Counted from the stretch's first letter, positions 17,970 through 27,661 are shown. The stretch: 64,000 nucleotides of DNA from an uncultured Clostridium sp. (GCA_945917985.1 CAMEIH010000007.1:1-64000); one strand, 5' to 3'. The notes: a model not told the origin generated them from the sequence alone. Program-made: numbers and translations.

Positions 17970-19163
17970 ATGCAGAATGTATATACCGTCGGTCAGATAA
18001 ATTCCTATATTAAAAATATGTTCTCCCAGGATTTCTTATTGCAGAGCCTTTCCGTCAAAGGGGAAGTCAGCAACTGTAAATATCATTCCTCGGGACATAT
18101 TTATTTTACGCTGAAAGATGGAAAAGGAACAATCTCCTGTGTGATGTTTGCAGGAAACCGTTCCGGTCTTGCATTCCGGCTTCAGGAAGGAATGCAGGTA
18201 GTCGTGCAGGGCACTGTGGATGTATATGAGAGAGACGGCAAGTATCAGCTGTATGCAAAGAGCATAGAGCAGGATGGTGCCGGTGCTCTGTATGAAAAAT
18301 TTGAACAACTGAAAAAAGAACTCAGTGAGCTCGGCATGTTTGCTCCGGAGTACAAGAAGCCGATCCCCAAATACAGCAAAACCATCGGAGTGGTAACGGC
18401 CCCCACGGGAGCTGCAGTGAGAGATATCATCAATATTGCCACGAGGAGAAATCCCTATGTGCAGATCATTCTTTATCCGGCCATTGTGCAGGGGGATGCG
18501 GCACCGCAGAGCATTATTAACGGTATTCGTGCTTTGGAACAAAAACAGGTGGATGTGATGATCGTGGGTCGGGGCGGAGGCTCTATCGAAGATCTCTGGG
18601 CGTTTAACGAGGAATGTGTGGCACAGGCAGTCTTTGACTGCAGTATTCCCATTATTTCTGCAGTGGGTCATGAAACAGATACCACGATTATCGATTATGT
18701 GGCGGATCTTCGCGCACCGACACCGTCTGCCGCAGCAGAACTTGCGGTATTTGATGTAATGCTCACTATGCAGAAAATAAAGGAACAGGAAAACATCTTA
18801 AACAGGCTGATCAAAAATAAAATAGAATGGAACAAAATCCGTTTGCAGACGTATCAGGCCAAGATCAAAATGAATTCTCCCCTGGGAAAGATCAGGGAGA
18901 AGAAGACATGGCTCCTTAATCTGGAGGACAAGCTTACGGGAGCCATGAACGGACAGATCGCGGAAAAGCGTCACAGACTGGAGATTTATATAGAAAAATT
19001 AAAGGGACTGTCTCCTCTGGACAAGCTGAATCAGGGCTTTTCCTATGTGTCGGATGAAGAGGGAAGAACGGTAACGGATGTTACAAAGGTTCATATTGGG
19101 GACAGACTGCAGATTTATGTAAAGAACGGAAAACTATCCGCTGCTGTTACGGGAAAGGAATAA
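17970..19163 (+). CDS. xseA: Exodeoxyribonuclease VII large subunit
   Basis: Catalytic subunit of the single-strand-specific exonuclease VII. 397 residues: an N-terminal OB fold (YTVGQINSYIKNMF, GHIYFTLKDGKGTISCVMF) and a catalytic core with GVVTAPTGAAVRDI, VGRGGGSIEDLWAFNEE and AVGHETDTTIIDYVADLRAPTPSAAAE, then coiled coil. xseB begins three bases after its stop region. Confidence 0.97.
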   Translation: MQNVYTVGQINSYIKNMFSQDFLLQSLSVKGEVSNCKYHSSGHIYFTLKDGKGTISCVMFAGNRSGLAFRLQEGMQVVVQGTVDVYERDGKYQLYAKSIEQDGAGALYEKFEQLKKELSELGMFAPEYKKPIPKYSKTIGVVTAPTGAAVRDIINIATRRNPYVQIILYPAIVQGDAAPQSIINGIRALEQKQVDVMIVGRGGGSIEDLWAFNEECVAQAVFDCSIPIISAVGHETDTTIIDYVADLRAPTPSAAAELAVFDVMLTMQKIKEQENILNRLIKNKIEWNKIRLQTYQAKIKMNSPLGKIREKKTWLLNLEDKLTGAMNGQIAEKRHRLEIYIEKLKGLSPLDKLNQGFSYVSDEEGRTVTDVTKVHIGDRLQIYVKNGKLSAAVTGKE

Positions 19164-19166
19164 TTT

Positions 19167-19379
19167 ATGAAGGAAGAAGAAACCTTTAATCTGGAAGAAG
19201 CTTTTTTAAAGCTGGAGGAAACCATAGCAGATCTGGAAAGAGAAGACATTACGCTTGAGCAGTCCTTTAAGGAGTATCAGAAAGGAATGGAGCTCCTTAA
19301 GAAATGTAATGAAACCATAGATAAAGTAGAGAAAAAGGTCCTTGTTTTAAACGAGAATGGTGAGACAGATGAATTTTAA
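19167..19379 (+). CDS. xseB: Exodeoxyribonuclease VII small subunit
   Basis: 70-residue helical subunit that coats the XseA coiled coil. Motif FLKLEETIADLEREDITLEQSFKEYQKGMELLKKCN. Its 3' end overlaps the ispA start by eleven bases, indicating coupled translation. Confidence 0.95.
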   Translation: MKEEETFNLEEAFLKLEETIADLEREDITLEQSFKEYQKGMELLKKCNETIDKVEKKVLVLNENGETDEF

Positions 19380-20271
19380 TGAGGAATTGCAGAAAAAAAC
19401 AGAACAGATTGAGATAGTGATCAGAAAGTATCTTCCTAAGGAGGAGGGCTATCAGAAGACGGTGCTTCAGGCCATGAATTACAGTGTGCTGGCAGGAGGA
19501 AAGCGCCTGCGCCCTATGCTGATGGAAGAGAGCTTTCGCCTTTTTCATGGACAGGGAGATGTGATAGAGCCCTTTATGGCAGCTCTGGAGATGATACATA
19601 ATTATTCTCTTGTGCATGACGATCTTCCGGCTATGGATAATGACGAATATCGCAGAGGACGCAAAACCACATGGACGGTTTATGGTGACGGTATGGCAGT
19701 GCTTGCCGGAGATGGACTTTTAAATCTGGCTTTTGAGACAGCCGCCGGGGCTTTCTCTTATGCAAAGGATTTTGAGACTTCAGGGAAGATAGCAAGGGCA
19801 ATACAGATTCTTGGAGCAAAATCGGGTGTACGGGGAATGATTGGCGGACAGACCGCTGATATTGAAGCGGAAGACGGAAAGAATACGCTCACGGAAGAAC
19901 TTCTATTGTTTATCCATGAAAATAAGACCGCAGCACTGATACAGGCCGCATTTATGATTGGAGCCGTTCTGGCGGGAGCAGATGAACAAGCGGTGGCCAA
20001 AATGGAGAAAGCAGCTTACAATATTGGAATTGCTTTTCAGATACAGGATGATATCCTGGATGTTACAAGTACCACAGAGATTCTTGGAAAGCCGGTTGGC
20101 AGCGATGAAAAGAATCACAAGCTCACCTATGTGACATTGAAGGGACTTGCCGAATCTAAGAAAGAGGTGGCAAGGCTCTCGGAAGAAGCGATTGCTATCT
20201 TAAGTTCTTTTGAAAATAAAAACGAATTTTTACTTCAGCTGGTAACATCACTGATAAACAGAGAAAAATAG
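19369..20271 (+). CDS. ispA: Polyprenyl (farnesyl) diphosphate synthase
   Basis: Condenses isopentenyl and dimethylallyl diphosphates to C15/C20 prenyl diphosphate. About 300 residues. First Asp-rich motif DDLPAMDNDEYRRG and second motif DDILD (QIQDDILDVTSTTE), plus YSVLAGGKRLRPML. The start is ATG 19369, which gives the usual MNFNEEL N-terminus and has GGTGAG upstream. ATG 19357 is a less likely alternative. The DxxxxD spacing of the first motif is the bacterial short-chain type. It precedes dxs, giving a small isoprenoid pair. Confidence 0.94.
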   Translation: MNFNEELQKKTEQIEIVIRKYLPKEEGYQKTVLQAMNYSVLAGGKRLRPMLMEESFRLFHGQGDVIEPFMAALEMIHNYSLVHDDLPAMDNDEYRRGRKTTWTVYGDGMAVLAGDGLLNLAFETAAGAFSYAKDFETSGKIARAIQILGAKSGVRGMIGGQTADIEAEDGKNTLTEELLLFIHENKTAALIQAAFMIGAVLAGADEQAVAKMEKAAYNIGIAFQIQDDILDVTSTTEILGKPVGSDEKNHKLTYVTLKGLAESKKEVARLSEEAIAILSSFENKNEFLLQLVTSLINREK

Positions 20272-20301
20272 AAATTCGACTGAAGAAAAGAAGGTATTTA
20301 T

Positions 20302-22158
20302 ATGTTGCTCGACAATATTAATAAGGTGAATGACATTAAAAAAATTGCACCTGAAGATTATCCGGCACTGGCAGAGGAAATCCGTCAGTTTCTGATTGAA
20401 AAGATTTCAAAGACGGGAGGGCATCTGGGGTCAAATCTTGGTGCGGTGGAACTTACCATGGCACTGCATCTTTCTTTTAATTTGCCGGAAGACAAGATCA
20501 TATGGGATGTGGGACACCAGTCTTACACGCATAAACTGCTCACAGGAAGAAGAGAAGGCTTTGAAAATTTGCGTAAATACGGTGGCATGAGTGGCTTCCC
20601 CAAGAGAAAGGAAAGCGACTGTGACTGCTTTGATACGGGACACAGTTCCACTTCCATTTCGGCAGGGCTTGGACTTGTCAAAGCCAGAGACATTCAGGGA
20701 CAGAAGCACAGTGTGATCTCTGTGATCGGTGACGGTTCATTAACCGGTGGCATGGCTTATGAAGCACTGAACAATGCAGCCAAGCTGGAAACCAATTTTA
20801 TTATTGTGATCAATGACAATAATATGTCAATCTCTGAAAATGTAGGAGGAATATCCAAATACCTGAATAATATTCGTACAGCAGATACCTATCTTGATAT
20901 TAAGGAAGGTGTTTATAATACATTAAAAGAAATGCCGAAAGGTAATAAGGTTGTGGAAGGCATTCGAAAGGCCAAAAGCAGTTTCAAACAGCTGGTGGTG
21001 CCCGGGATGTTCTTCGAAGACATGGGAATCACCTATCTGGGACCTGTTGACGGTCATAATATTTCTGCTATGCTTCGCATGTTCCAGGAAGCAAAGCGTG
21101 TGAGAAATACGGTAATTGTCCATGTGATCACCCAGAAGGGCAAGGGATTTGAACCGGCAGAGCGCCATCCCGCAAGATTCCATGGGGCAGAGCCTTTCGA
21201 TATTGAGACGGGGCTTCCCACAAAACCGAGAACCACTGCCAATTATACGGATATCTTTTCAACGGTTATGTGCAAATTGGGAGCAAGGGACGAAAAGGTG
21301 GTGGCGATCACTGCAGCCATGCCTGACGGAACGGGGCTGAAACGTTTCAGGAACATGTATCCTGACAGATTTTTTGATGTGGGAATTGCGGAGGAACATG
21401 CGGTTACTTTTGCCGCAGGTCTTGCTGCAGGAGGATTGAAACCGGTAGTTGCCATTTATTCTTCTTTCCTGCAAAGAGCTTATGACCAGATCATTCATGA
21501 TGTCTGTATTCAGAATCTGCCTGTGGTATTTGCCATAGACAGGGCAGGACTTGTTGGAAGTGACGGTGAGACCCATCAGGGTATTTTTGACCTCTCCTAT
21601 TTGTCCTCTATTCCCGGTATGCATGTAATGGCACCCAAAAACAAATGGGAGCTTTCCGATATGCTGAAATTTGCGCTTAGTCTGAATGCACCTGTAGCTC
21701 TTCGTTATCCCAGGGGAGAGGCTTATGCCGGACTCCAGGAATACAGAATGCCCATAGAACTCGGAAAGGCGGAGGCTATTTATCTGGAGAATGAGATCTG
21801 TCTCATGGCAGTAGGCAGTATGGTAAAAACGGCGGTTGAAGTGCGGAAGCGTCTCCATGAAGAAGGTTTTTCCTGCAGTGTGATCAATGCGAGGTTTGTG
21901 AAACCCATTGATGAAAATGCAGTAGAATATGCGGCCAGACACCACAGACTTCTTGTTACCATGGAGGAGAATGTGGCAAGCGGAGGCTTTGGTGAAAAGG
22001 TAAGAGAATATTTTGACGGTCTTACAACAGACTGCAAACTGATTAATATAGCAATTCCGGATGAGTATGTAGAGCATGGCAATGTGGATCTTTTGAAAAA
22101 AGAAATCGGAATTGATGATGAAAGTATTACAAATGTGATTTTGGCAGAGATGCAGTAG
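20302..22158 (+). CDS. dxs: 1-deoxy-D-xylulose-5-phosphate synthase
   Basis: Thiamine-diphosphate enzyme for the first step of the MEP isoprenoid route. 618 residues. GHLGSNLGAVELT and WDVGHQSYTHKLLTGR at the N-terminus; ThDP site GDGSLTGGMAYEALN with NDNNMSIS; the transketolase pyrimidine-binding domain contains FDVGIAEEHAVTFAAGLA. It follows ispA by 30 bases in the conserved ispA-dxs-tlyA-nadK-argR-recN order. Confidence 0.98.
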   Translation: MLLDNINKVNDIKKIAPEDYPALAEEIRQFLIEKISKTGGHLGSNLGAVELTMALHLSFNLPEDKIIWDVGHQSYTHKLLTGRREGFENLRKYGGMSGFPKRKESDCDCFDTGHSSTSISAGLGLVKARDIQGQKHSVISVIGDGSLTGGMAYEALNNAAKLETNFIIVINDNNMSISENVGGISKYLNNIRTADTYLDIKEGVYNTLKEMPKGNKVVEGIRKAKSSFKQLVVPGMFFEDMGITYLGPVDGHNISAMLRMFQEAKRVRNTVIVHVITQKGKGFEPAERHPARFHGAEPFDIETGLPTKPRTTANYTDIFSTVMCKLGARDEKVVAITAAMPDGTGLKRFRNMYPDRFFDVGIAEEHAVTFAAGLAAGGLKPVVAIYSSFLQRAYDQIIHDVCIQNLPVVFAIDRAGLVGSDGETHQGIFDLSYLSSIPGMHVMAPKNKWELSDMLKFALSLNAPVALRYPRGEAYAGLQEYRMPIELGKAEAIYLENEICLMAVGSMVKTAVEVRKRLHEEGFSCSVINARFVKPIDENAVEYAARHHRLLVTMEENVASGGFGEKVREYFDGLTTDCKLINIAIPDEYVEHGNVDLLKKEIGIDDESITNVILAEMQ

Positions 22159-22187
22159 TTATCTTTGCAGGAAGATTGGAATATCGA

Positions 22188-23072
22188 ATGAAAGAGCGAT
22201 TGGACGTATTACTTGTTCAGGAGGGTTATGCGGCTTCCAGGGAAAAAGCAAAGGCTATTATTATGGCCGGAGATGTTTTTGTGGATGGCCAGCGTGAAGA
22301 TAAAGCAGGAACCACCTTTGATCCTTCCAAAATCAAATTGGAAGTTCGGGGCAGTACATTGCCTTACGTGAGCCGGGGAGGCTTAAAGCTTGAGAAAGCG
22401 ATCAGACAGTTTGGATTACTCCTTTCGGATAAGATCTGTATGGATATCGGGGCATCCACCGGAGGATTTACAGACTGTATGCTTCAAAACGGAGCAAAAA
22501 AGGTGTATTCCGTAGATGTAGGCCACGGTCAGCTTGACTGGAAACTACGAAATGACAAAAGAGTGGTCTGCATGGAAAAAACAAATTTCCGCTATATGGT
22601 GCCGGAAGATATTGAGGATGAACCGGATTTTGCATCGGTAGATGTATCCTTTATTTCACTGACAAAGATCCTGTTGCCTGCAAGGGCGCTTTTAAAGGAC
22701 GATGGTGAAATGGTATGCCTGATCAAGCCGCAGTTTGAAGCCGGAAAAGAGAAGGTAGGGAAAAAGGGAGTCGTAAAGGAGCCTGCCGTGCATGAGGAAG
22801 TGATAGGGAAGGTCATTGATTTTGCGGATTTTCTTGGTTTTGAAATTCTTCATCTTGATTTTTCTCCTATTAAGGGGCCTGAAGGCAATATCGAGTATCT
22901 GGTGCATCTTCGCAAAAACAGTCAAAAGACATTGCACACAATGGATCTGACGGAGTCGGAAGCGGAAAAACAGTTAAAGAGCATAATAGAAGGGAAAAAC
23001 GGTTATTCCTCTTCACAGGAAATGACAAACCTTGTAGTAAGAACAGTGCAGCTGGCTCATGAGGAGTTGTAG
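22188..23072 (+). CDS. tlyA: TlyA-family rRNA 2'-O-methyltransferase / S4-domain protein
   Basis: About 294 residues. N-terminal S4 RNA-binding domain (RLDVLLVQEGYAASREKAKAII) and an FtsJ-like methyltransferase domain with the SAM motif DIGASTGGFTDCMLQNGAKKVY, then VDVSFISLTKIL and LIKPQFEAG. The family methylates rRNA riboses in actinobacteria; the activity in Clostridia is inferred. Start ATG 22188 (GGA seven bases upstream); the in-frame TTG at 22176 is too close to its ribosome site. Overlaps the longest nadK frame. Confidence 0.9.
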   Translation: MKERLDVLLVQEGYAASREKAKAIIMAGDVFVDGQREDKAGTTFDPSKIKLEVRGSTLPYVSRGGLKLEKAIRQFGLLLSDKICMDIGASTGGFTDCMLQNGAKKVYSVDVGHGQLDWKLRNDKRVVCMEKTNFRYMVPEDIEDEPDFASVDVSFISLTKILLPARALLKDDGEMVCLIKPQFEAGKEKVGKKGVVKEPAVHEEVIGKVIDFADFLGFEILHLDFSPIKGPEGNIEYLVHLRKNSQKTLHTMDLTESEAEKQLKSIIEGKNGYSSSQEMTNLVVRTVQLAHEEL

Positions 23073-23079
23073 CTTAGAG

Positions 23080-23961
23080 ATGAATATGGAAAAGAATAAT
23101 CAAATGTCTGATTTTTATATTATTACGAATCAGTCTAAAGATCCGAATTTTGAGGTGACGCACAGAATCAGGGATTATCTTGTAGGCTGTGGCAAGACCT
23201 GCAGAATTCAGGAGCAGGGTCCAAAGAAAGTTGGCAAAGGCTATACGGACAGTAATCTGGTAAACGAAAACGTGGATTGTGTTCTTGTCCTGGGCGGAGA
23301 TGGTACTATGCTCCAGGCGGCTGCAGATCTGGCAGATCTTACAGTTCCGTTTTTGGGTATCAATCTTGGCACTTTGGGTTTTTTGGCAGAAGTGAATAAG
23401 GATGACATCGAAGGTGCTTTGTCAAAGCTGATCGCAGGGGAATTTGAAATCGAAAAGCGTATGATGCTGGCAGGGTATGTCTATGATCTTACCGGATCTG
23501 AACCAAAGGATGTTACAAGGGCATTAAATGATATCGTCATTACAAGAAAAGGAAGCTTGCAGATTATTACTTTTACCATAAGCGTAAACGGGCAGTTCCT
23601 TCACAGGTACAGTGCGGATGGAATTATTGTGGCGACGCCTACCGGTTCTACCGGTTATAATCTTTCGGCGGGAGGCCCGGTGGTGGATCCTAAGGCGGAG
23701 ATCATGGTGATTTCTCCCATTTGTCCTCATTCTATGCAGCACAACAGTATTGTACTTTCACCGGAGGATGAGGTTACTATTACTATTGAAGAAGGACATG
23801 ATGGTGTCCGGCAGGAAGTGGAGGCAATTTTTGATGGAAGTCACAGAGTGACGCTTCGTACCGGCGACAGGATTGTAATGAAACGTTCCGAGAAAACAAC
23901 GGGGATCGTTAAGCTGAACAAGGTCAGCTTTCTGGAGAGCCTTCACAATAAGATGGCATAA
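23080..23961 (+). CDS. nadK: NAD kinase
   Basis: Phosphorylates NAD to NADP. About 293 residues. The diagnostic GGDGTML motif (LVLGGDGTMLQAA), LGTLGFLAEV, NDIVITR and the glycine-rich TPTGSTGYNLSAGG segment are all present. Several in-frame ATGs exist (23059, 23080, 23086). GAGGAG at 23061-23066 favours 23080; 23059 would overlap the tlyA end. Confidence 0.95.
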   Translation: MNMEKNNQMSDFYIITNQSKDPNFEVTHRIRDYLVGCGKTCRIQEQGPKKVGKGYTDSNLVNENVDCVLVLGGDGTMLQAAADLADLTVPFLGINLGTLGFLAEVNKDDIEGALSKLIAGEFEIEKRMMLAGYVYDLTGSEPKDVTRALNDIVITRKGSLQIITFTISVNGQFLHRYSADGIIVATPTGSTGYNLSAGGPVVDPKAEIMVISPICPHSMQHNSIVLSPEDEVTITIEEGHDGVRQEVEAIFDGSHRVTLRTGDRIVMKRSEKTTGIVKLNKVSFLESLHNKMA

Positions 23962-23974
23962 TCTGAATGAAAAT

Positions 23975-24011
23975 CAAACACCGACAAGCCTTGCGAGTCG
24001 AATTATCGGAC
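23975..24011. repeat. Dispersed intergenic element, copy B
   Basis: Second copy of the 37-base element at 11621-11657, here between nadK and argR. CCGA (23981-23984) and TCGG (24006-24009) form complementary ends, with CGAC/GTCG nested inside. In both copies the element begins within about 15 bases of a stop codon. Confidence 0.5.
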
Positions 24012-24028
24012 TGGGATTGGAAGAGAGA

Positions 24029-24481
24029 ATGAAAAAGAGCAGACATCAGAAAATTAAAGAACTGGTTGAAGAATATGAAATTGAGACGCAGGAGGAACTG
24101 GCAGACAGACTTAAGGAGGCCGGTTATGCTGTTACGCAGGCAACTGTGTCAAGAGATATCAGGGAACTGAAGCTCTCTAAGATTTCTACGGGAAGCGGGA
24201 AACAGAAATATACGATCCTCATTCACAATGATCATTATTTAAGCGATAAGTATATCAGAGTGTTAAAGGATGGTTTTGTTTCCATGGATAGGGCCCAGAA
24301 TATTCTTGTGGTGAAAACAGTATCCGGGATGGCAATGGCCGTTGCGGCGGCTATTGACGCCATGAAGCTGAAAGAGATTGTTGGCTCCATTGCAGGTGAC
24401 GATACGATTATGATGGCAGTGCGCTCAACGGAAGATACGGAAATTGTAATGAATAAGATACAGAGTGTATTAGAGGAATAA
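24029..24481 (+). CDS. argR: Arginine repressor ArgR
   Basis: Arginine-responsive regulator, hexameric when arginine is bound. About 150 residues: winged-helix N-terminus (KIKELVEEYEIETQEELADRL, VTQATVSRDIRELKL) and a C-terminal oligomerisation/arginine domain ending AGDDTIMMAVRSTEDTEIV, with the GDDT motif. Start ATG 24029 with GGAAGAG upstream; TTG 24017 is an alternative. Its place before recN is a widely conserved Firmicute synteny; no arg biosynthesis genes are in the window. Confidence 0.94.
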   Translation: MKKSRHQKIKELVEEYEIETQEELADRLKEAGYAVTQATVSRDIRELKLSKISTGSGKQKYTILIHNDHYLSDKYIRVLKDGFVSMDRAQNILVVKTVSGMAMAVAAAIDAMKLKEIVGSIAGDDTIMMAVRSTEDTEIVMNKIQSVLEE

Positions 24482-24522
24482 CCCATTTTCCTTCGGAAAA
24501 AAAGAAGGGTAGGATTAGATAA

Positions 24523-26202
24523 ATGCTTGAAAGTTTACATGTAAAAAATTTGGCATTGATCGATGAAGCAGAAGTAGATTTTACAAAGGGACTTAATATA
24601 TTAACGGGTGAAACGGGTGCCGGTAAATCCATCATTATCGGTTCCATCAATTTGGCTCTTGGCGCGAAAGCAGATAAGGAATATATCAGAACCGGTGCTG
24701 ACTATGCACTGGTGGAGCTTGTGTTTTCTTTAAATGAAAAGCAGAGAGAAATTCTAAAGGAGATGGATCTTCCGGAAGAAGACGGTATACTGATTCTGCA
24801 GCGAAAGATCATGGCAGGACGCAGTGTCTGTAAGATAAACGGCGAGACTGTCAGCAGCGGACAACTGAAAGCACTTTCCGGTTTTCTGTTGGATATGTAC
24901 GGACAGCATGAGCACCAATCCCTTTTGAAAGCATCCAAACACAAGGAACTGCTTGACGATTATGCTGGAAGCAGTGTGACAGAATTAAAGAAAGAGCTGA
25001 AAGAGCGTTATAGAAGCTATAAGCGGGATGAGGAGGAACTTTCCTCCAATCAGCTTGATGAGAATGCCAGAAACCGGGAGACAGATCTTTTGTCCTATGA
25101 AGTGAATGAAATTGAGGCGGCAGCTCTCGTCCCGGGAGAGGATGAAGAACTGGAAAAACGATATCGCAGAATGAGCAATGCAAGGCGGATGAAAGAGACT
25201 GTGACGCTTGTTCACGGTTTGACCGGTTATGAGGATGACGGGAGTGCGGGGGAGACAATCGGAAGGGCACTTCGGGAACTGAAAAACATCATAAGCTTTG
25301 ATGAAGAGATCAGCCCTCTTCTTGATCAGCTTTCCGATATTGATAATTTATTAAATGATTTTAACCGTTCCCTGTCAGATTACAGAGAAAGCCTGGAATT
25401 TGACGAAGAAGAATTCCAAAAGACACAGGAGCGCCTGAATGTTTTAAACCATTTAAAAGGAAAATACGGCGGAACCATTGAATCAGTTTTACAGTCATAT
25501 GAGGATAAGAAAAAGCGACTTAGTCAGCTTGAGAGCTATGAAGAATATTTGGCGTTTCTACAGGCAAAATTGCAAAAAGAGAAGAGTGAGCTTCTTTCTA
25601 ACTGCAGCCGGCTGTCTGGGCTTCGGGCGGAAGCTGCAGGTGAACTGTCTTTGAAGCTTTCTGCAGCAATGGAAGATTTGAATTTTATTGATGTTGATTT
25701 TTCCATAGAAGTGGAACCCGAGGAACAACATGTTTCAGAGGACGGTTATGATAAAATCACTTTTATGATTTCCACCAACCCGGGAGAAAAGAAAAAACCC
25801 CTTGCAGAGATTGCCAGCGGCGGTGAACTTTCCAGGATCATGCTTGCATTTAAAACCGTATTTGCGGATGAAGAGGGAACAGATACACTGATCTTCGATG
25901 AGATTGATACGGGAATCAGTGGCAAGACGGCATGGAAGGTATCAGAGAAGCTTGGAAAGCTTGCCGGTGGACATCAGATTATCTGCATTACCCATCTGCC
26001 CCAGATTGCTGCCATGGCCGATTCTCATTACCTGATCGAAAAGCAGGTGAAGCAGGAGAGAACAGTCACAGACATCAAGAGGCTTTCAGAGGAAGAGAGT
26101 ATTTCGGAGCTTGCAAGGCTTTTAGGAAGCGGAAGTGTGACAGAGGCTGTTATGACAAATGCCCGTGAAATGAGGGATATGGCTCAAAAAACCAAGAATT
26201 GA
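24523..26202 (+). CDS. recN: DNA repair protein RecN
   Basis: SMC-like ATPase acting early in double-strand break repair. 559 residues: Walker A GETGAGKSIIIGSINLALG at the N-terminus, a central coiled coil, and the C-terminal half with the SGGELSRIMLAFK signature, Walker B DTLIFDEIDTGISG and ITHLPQIAAMAD. No clear LexA box was seen directly upstream. A terminator follows at 26233. Confidence 0.97.
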   Translation: MLESLHVKNLALIDEAEVDFTKGLNILTGETGAGKSIIIGSINLALGAKADKEYIRTGADYALVELVFSLNEKQREILKEMDLPEEDGILILQRKIMAGRSVCKINGETVSSGQLKALSGFLLDMYGQHEHQSLLKASKHKELLDDYAGSSVTELKKELKERYRSYKRDEEELSSNQLDENARNRETDLLSYEVNEIEAAALVPGEDEELEKRYRRMSNARRMKETVTLVHGLTGYEDDGSAGETIGRALRELKNIISFDEEISPLLDQLSDIDNLLNDFNRSLSDYRESLEFDEEEFQKTQERLNVLNHLKGKYGGTIESVLQSYEDKKKRLSQLESYEEYLAFLQAKLQKEKSELLSNCSRLSGLRAEAAGELSLKLSAAMEDLNFIDVDFSIEVEPEEQHVSEDGYDKITFMISTNPGEKKKPLAEIASGGELSRIMLAFKTVFADEEGTDTLIFDEIDTGISGKTAWKVSEKLGKLAGGHQIICITHLPQIAAMADSHYLIEKQVKQERTVTDIKRLSEEESISELARLLGSGSVTEAVMTNAREMRDMAQKTKN

Positions 26203-26226
26203 CAAAATAAAAAAATATGATTTCCA

Positions 26227-26233
26227 CATACTA
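26227..26233 (+). promoter_or_regulatory. Possible forespore (sigma-F/G) -10 element of spoIVB
   Basis: CATACTA fits the CAT..TA pattern of sigma-F/G -10 boxes; spoIVB is forespore-expressed in Bacillus. A convincing -35 is not visible, and a start near 26240 would lie inside the terminator stem, which would then not fold in the spoIVB transcript. Confidence 0.3.
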
Positions 26234-26265
26234 AAAGAGACATACGTTTGTATGCCTCTTTTTTT
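26233..26265 (+). terminator. Terminator after recN
   Basis: AAAGAG-A-CATAC (26234-26245) and GTATG-C-CTCTTT (26250-26261) form an 11-bp stem with one mismatch and a GTTT loop, followed by a run of T to 26265. It ends the asp23-recN gene run. Confidence 0.85.
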
Positions 26266-26296
26266 CATAAAAACATGGATAAAAGGATGTGAAAAT

Positions 26297-27598
26297 TTGG
26301 AGCGGATAGAGAATTTAAATAGTGAAAAGGTAGGCGTTTACAGGACTGTTTTATATATCATATTGAGCTTTGGAATCTTACTTACCCTTGCATCTGCTTA
26401 CTACTGTATGTGGTGCAGAGTGCCGTCTACCATCATGGTAAAGGCGGGTGTGGATCAGACCATTGATTTCAGGATGCCTGCGTCCGGAGAAATCTATAAA
26501 GATGCGGTGCAGGCAAGCAGCCAGGCGAAGAGCAATCTGGATACGGAAAGTCTGGTTATCGATTTCAGCACCCCTGTGACCGTGAAGGCGAACCAGATCG
26601 ACAGTTACAAAATGCAGGTGAAGCTGTTCGGCGTAATTCCTTTAAAAAATGTGGATGTTGAGGTGATTCAGGACATACGCTTAAAGCCTGCCGGCATTCC
26701 CATAGGAATTTATATCAAAACGGAAGGCGTACTTGTGGTGGGAATCGGAGAATTCGAAGGAGAGGACGGACAGACATACAGCCCTGCAAAATATATATTG
26801 AAGACAGGAGATTATATTCTGGAAATGAATGATGAGGAGATTACGGAAAAAAAGCAGTTGATGGAAAAAATTGGATGCTGTGAGGGACAGGACGTTATCT
26901 TCAAGATCAGGCGGGGAGAGGAAGAATTATATGTGATGGCAAAGCCCCAGTTAAATGAAAACGGGGAATATAAAATGGGGATTTGGATTCGTGATAATGC
27001 CCAGGGGGTGGGAACCATGACTTATGTGGATGAAAACGGTCATTTTGGCGCTCTCGGTCATGGCATCAATGATGTAGACACCAGTACGCTCATGACCCTT
27101 AAAAGTGGTACTCTGTATCATACAGAAATTATAGGTATCACGAGAGGAAGCAACGGGTCTCCCGGAGAGCTTACCGGGTTCATTGAATATGATGACAGCA
27201 ACATCATGGGAACTATCACGGAAAATACAACGAATGGAATTTTTGGCATTTGTTCGCAGAAAACAGTGGAGAGCAGTCTTTATGATTATATGCCCATAGG
27301 CTTAAAGCAGGAAATTGAAAAGGGACCTGCGAAGATCATTTGTTCCATTGGCGATGAAGCGAAAGTATATGATGTGGAGATTACGGATATCAATCTTCAG
27401 AATGACAATATCAATCGGGGGATCGTGTTGAAGATCACAGACCCGGAGCTTCTCTCTGCCACGGGAGGCATCGTTCAGGGAATGAGCGGAAGTCCCATCA
27501 TCCAGAACGGCAAGATCGTGGGTGCCGTAACCCATGTTCTTGTGCAGGACTCCACGAAAGGGTATGGGATTTTTATAGAAAACATGCTTTCTCATTGA
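26297..27598 (+). CDS. spoIVB: SpoIVB serine peptidase (S55)
   Basis: Forespore-secreted protease that triggers sigma-K activation by cutting SpoIVFA. About 433 residues: one N-terminal membrane segment (VLYIILSFGILLTLASAYY), a PDZ domain (about 140-230) and the S55 peptidase domain with His in FGALGHGINDVDTS and Ser in GMSGSPIIQNGKIVGAVTH. The longest frame from ATG 26252 begins inside the upstream terminator, so I prefer TTG 26297, nine bases after AAGGA. spo0A, its usual downstream neighbour, is absent here. Confidence 0.93.
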   Translation: MERIENLNSEKVGVYRTVLYIILSFGILLTLASAYYCMWCRVPSTIMVKAGVDQTIDFRMPASGEIYKDAVQASSQAKSNLDTESLVIDFSTPVTVKANQIDSYKMQVKLFGVIPLKNVDVEVIQDIRLKPAGIPIGIYIKTEGVLVVGIGEFEGEDGQTYSPAKYILKTGDYILEMNDEEITEKKQLMEKIGCCEGQDVIFKIRRGEEELYVMAKPQLNENGEYKMGIWIRDNAQGVGTMTYVDENGHFGALGHGINDVDTSTLMTLKSGTLYHTEIIGITRGSNGSPGELTGFIEYDDSNIMGTITENTTNGIFGICSQKTVESSLYDYMPIGLKQEIEKGPAKIICSIGDEAKVYDVEITDINLQNDNINRGIVLKITDPELLSATGGIVQGMSGSPIIQNGKIVGAVTHVLVQDSTKGYGIFIENMLSH

Positions 27599-27619
27599 TT
27601 CGGGTATAAAGGGATATGT

Positions 27620-27647
27620 AAAAGCTGCTTTACAAAAGGCAGCTTTT
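27620..27647 (+). terminator. Terminator after spoIVB
   Basis: AAAAGCTGCTT (27620-27630) and AGGCAGCTTTT (27637-27647) pair with one G-T wobble around a 6-base loop, ending in TTTT. Confidence 0.75.
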
Positions 27648-27661
27648 ATGCTATAAAAATA

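Noticed and set aside
21259-22077. Minus-strand open frame of 272 codons inside dxs
   Set aside because: Shadow of dxs, which is unambiguous on the other strand.
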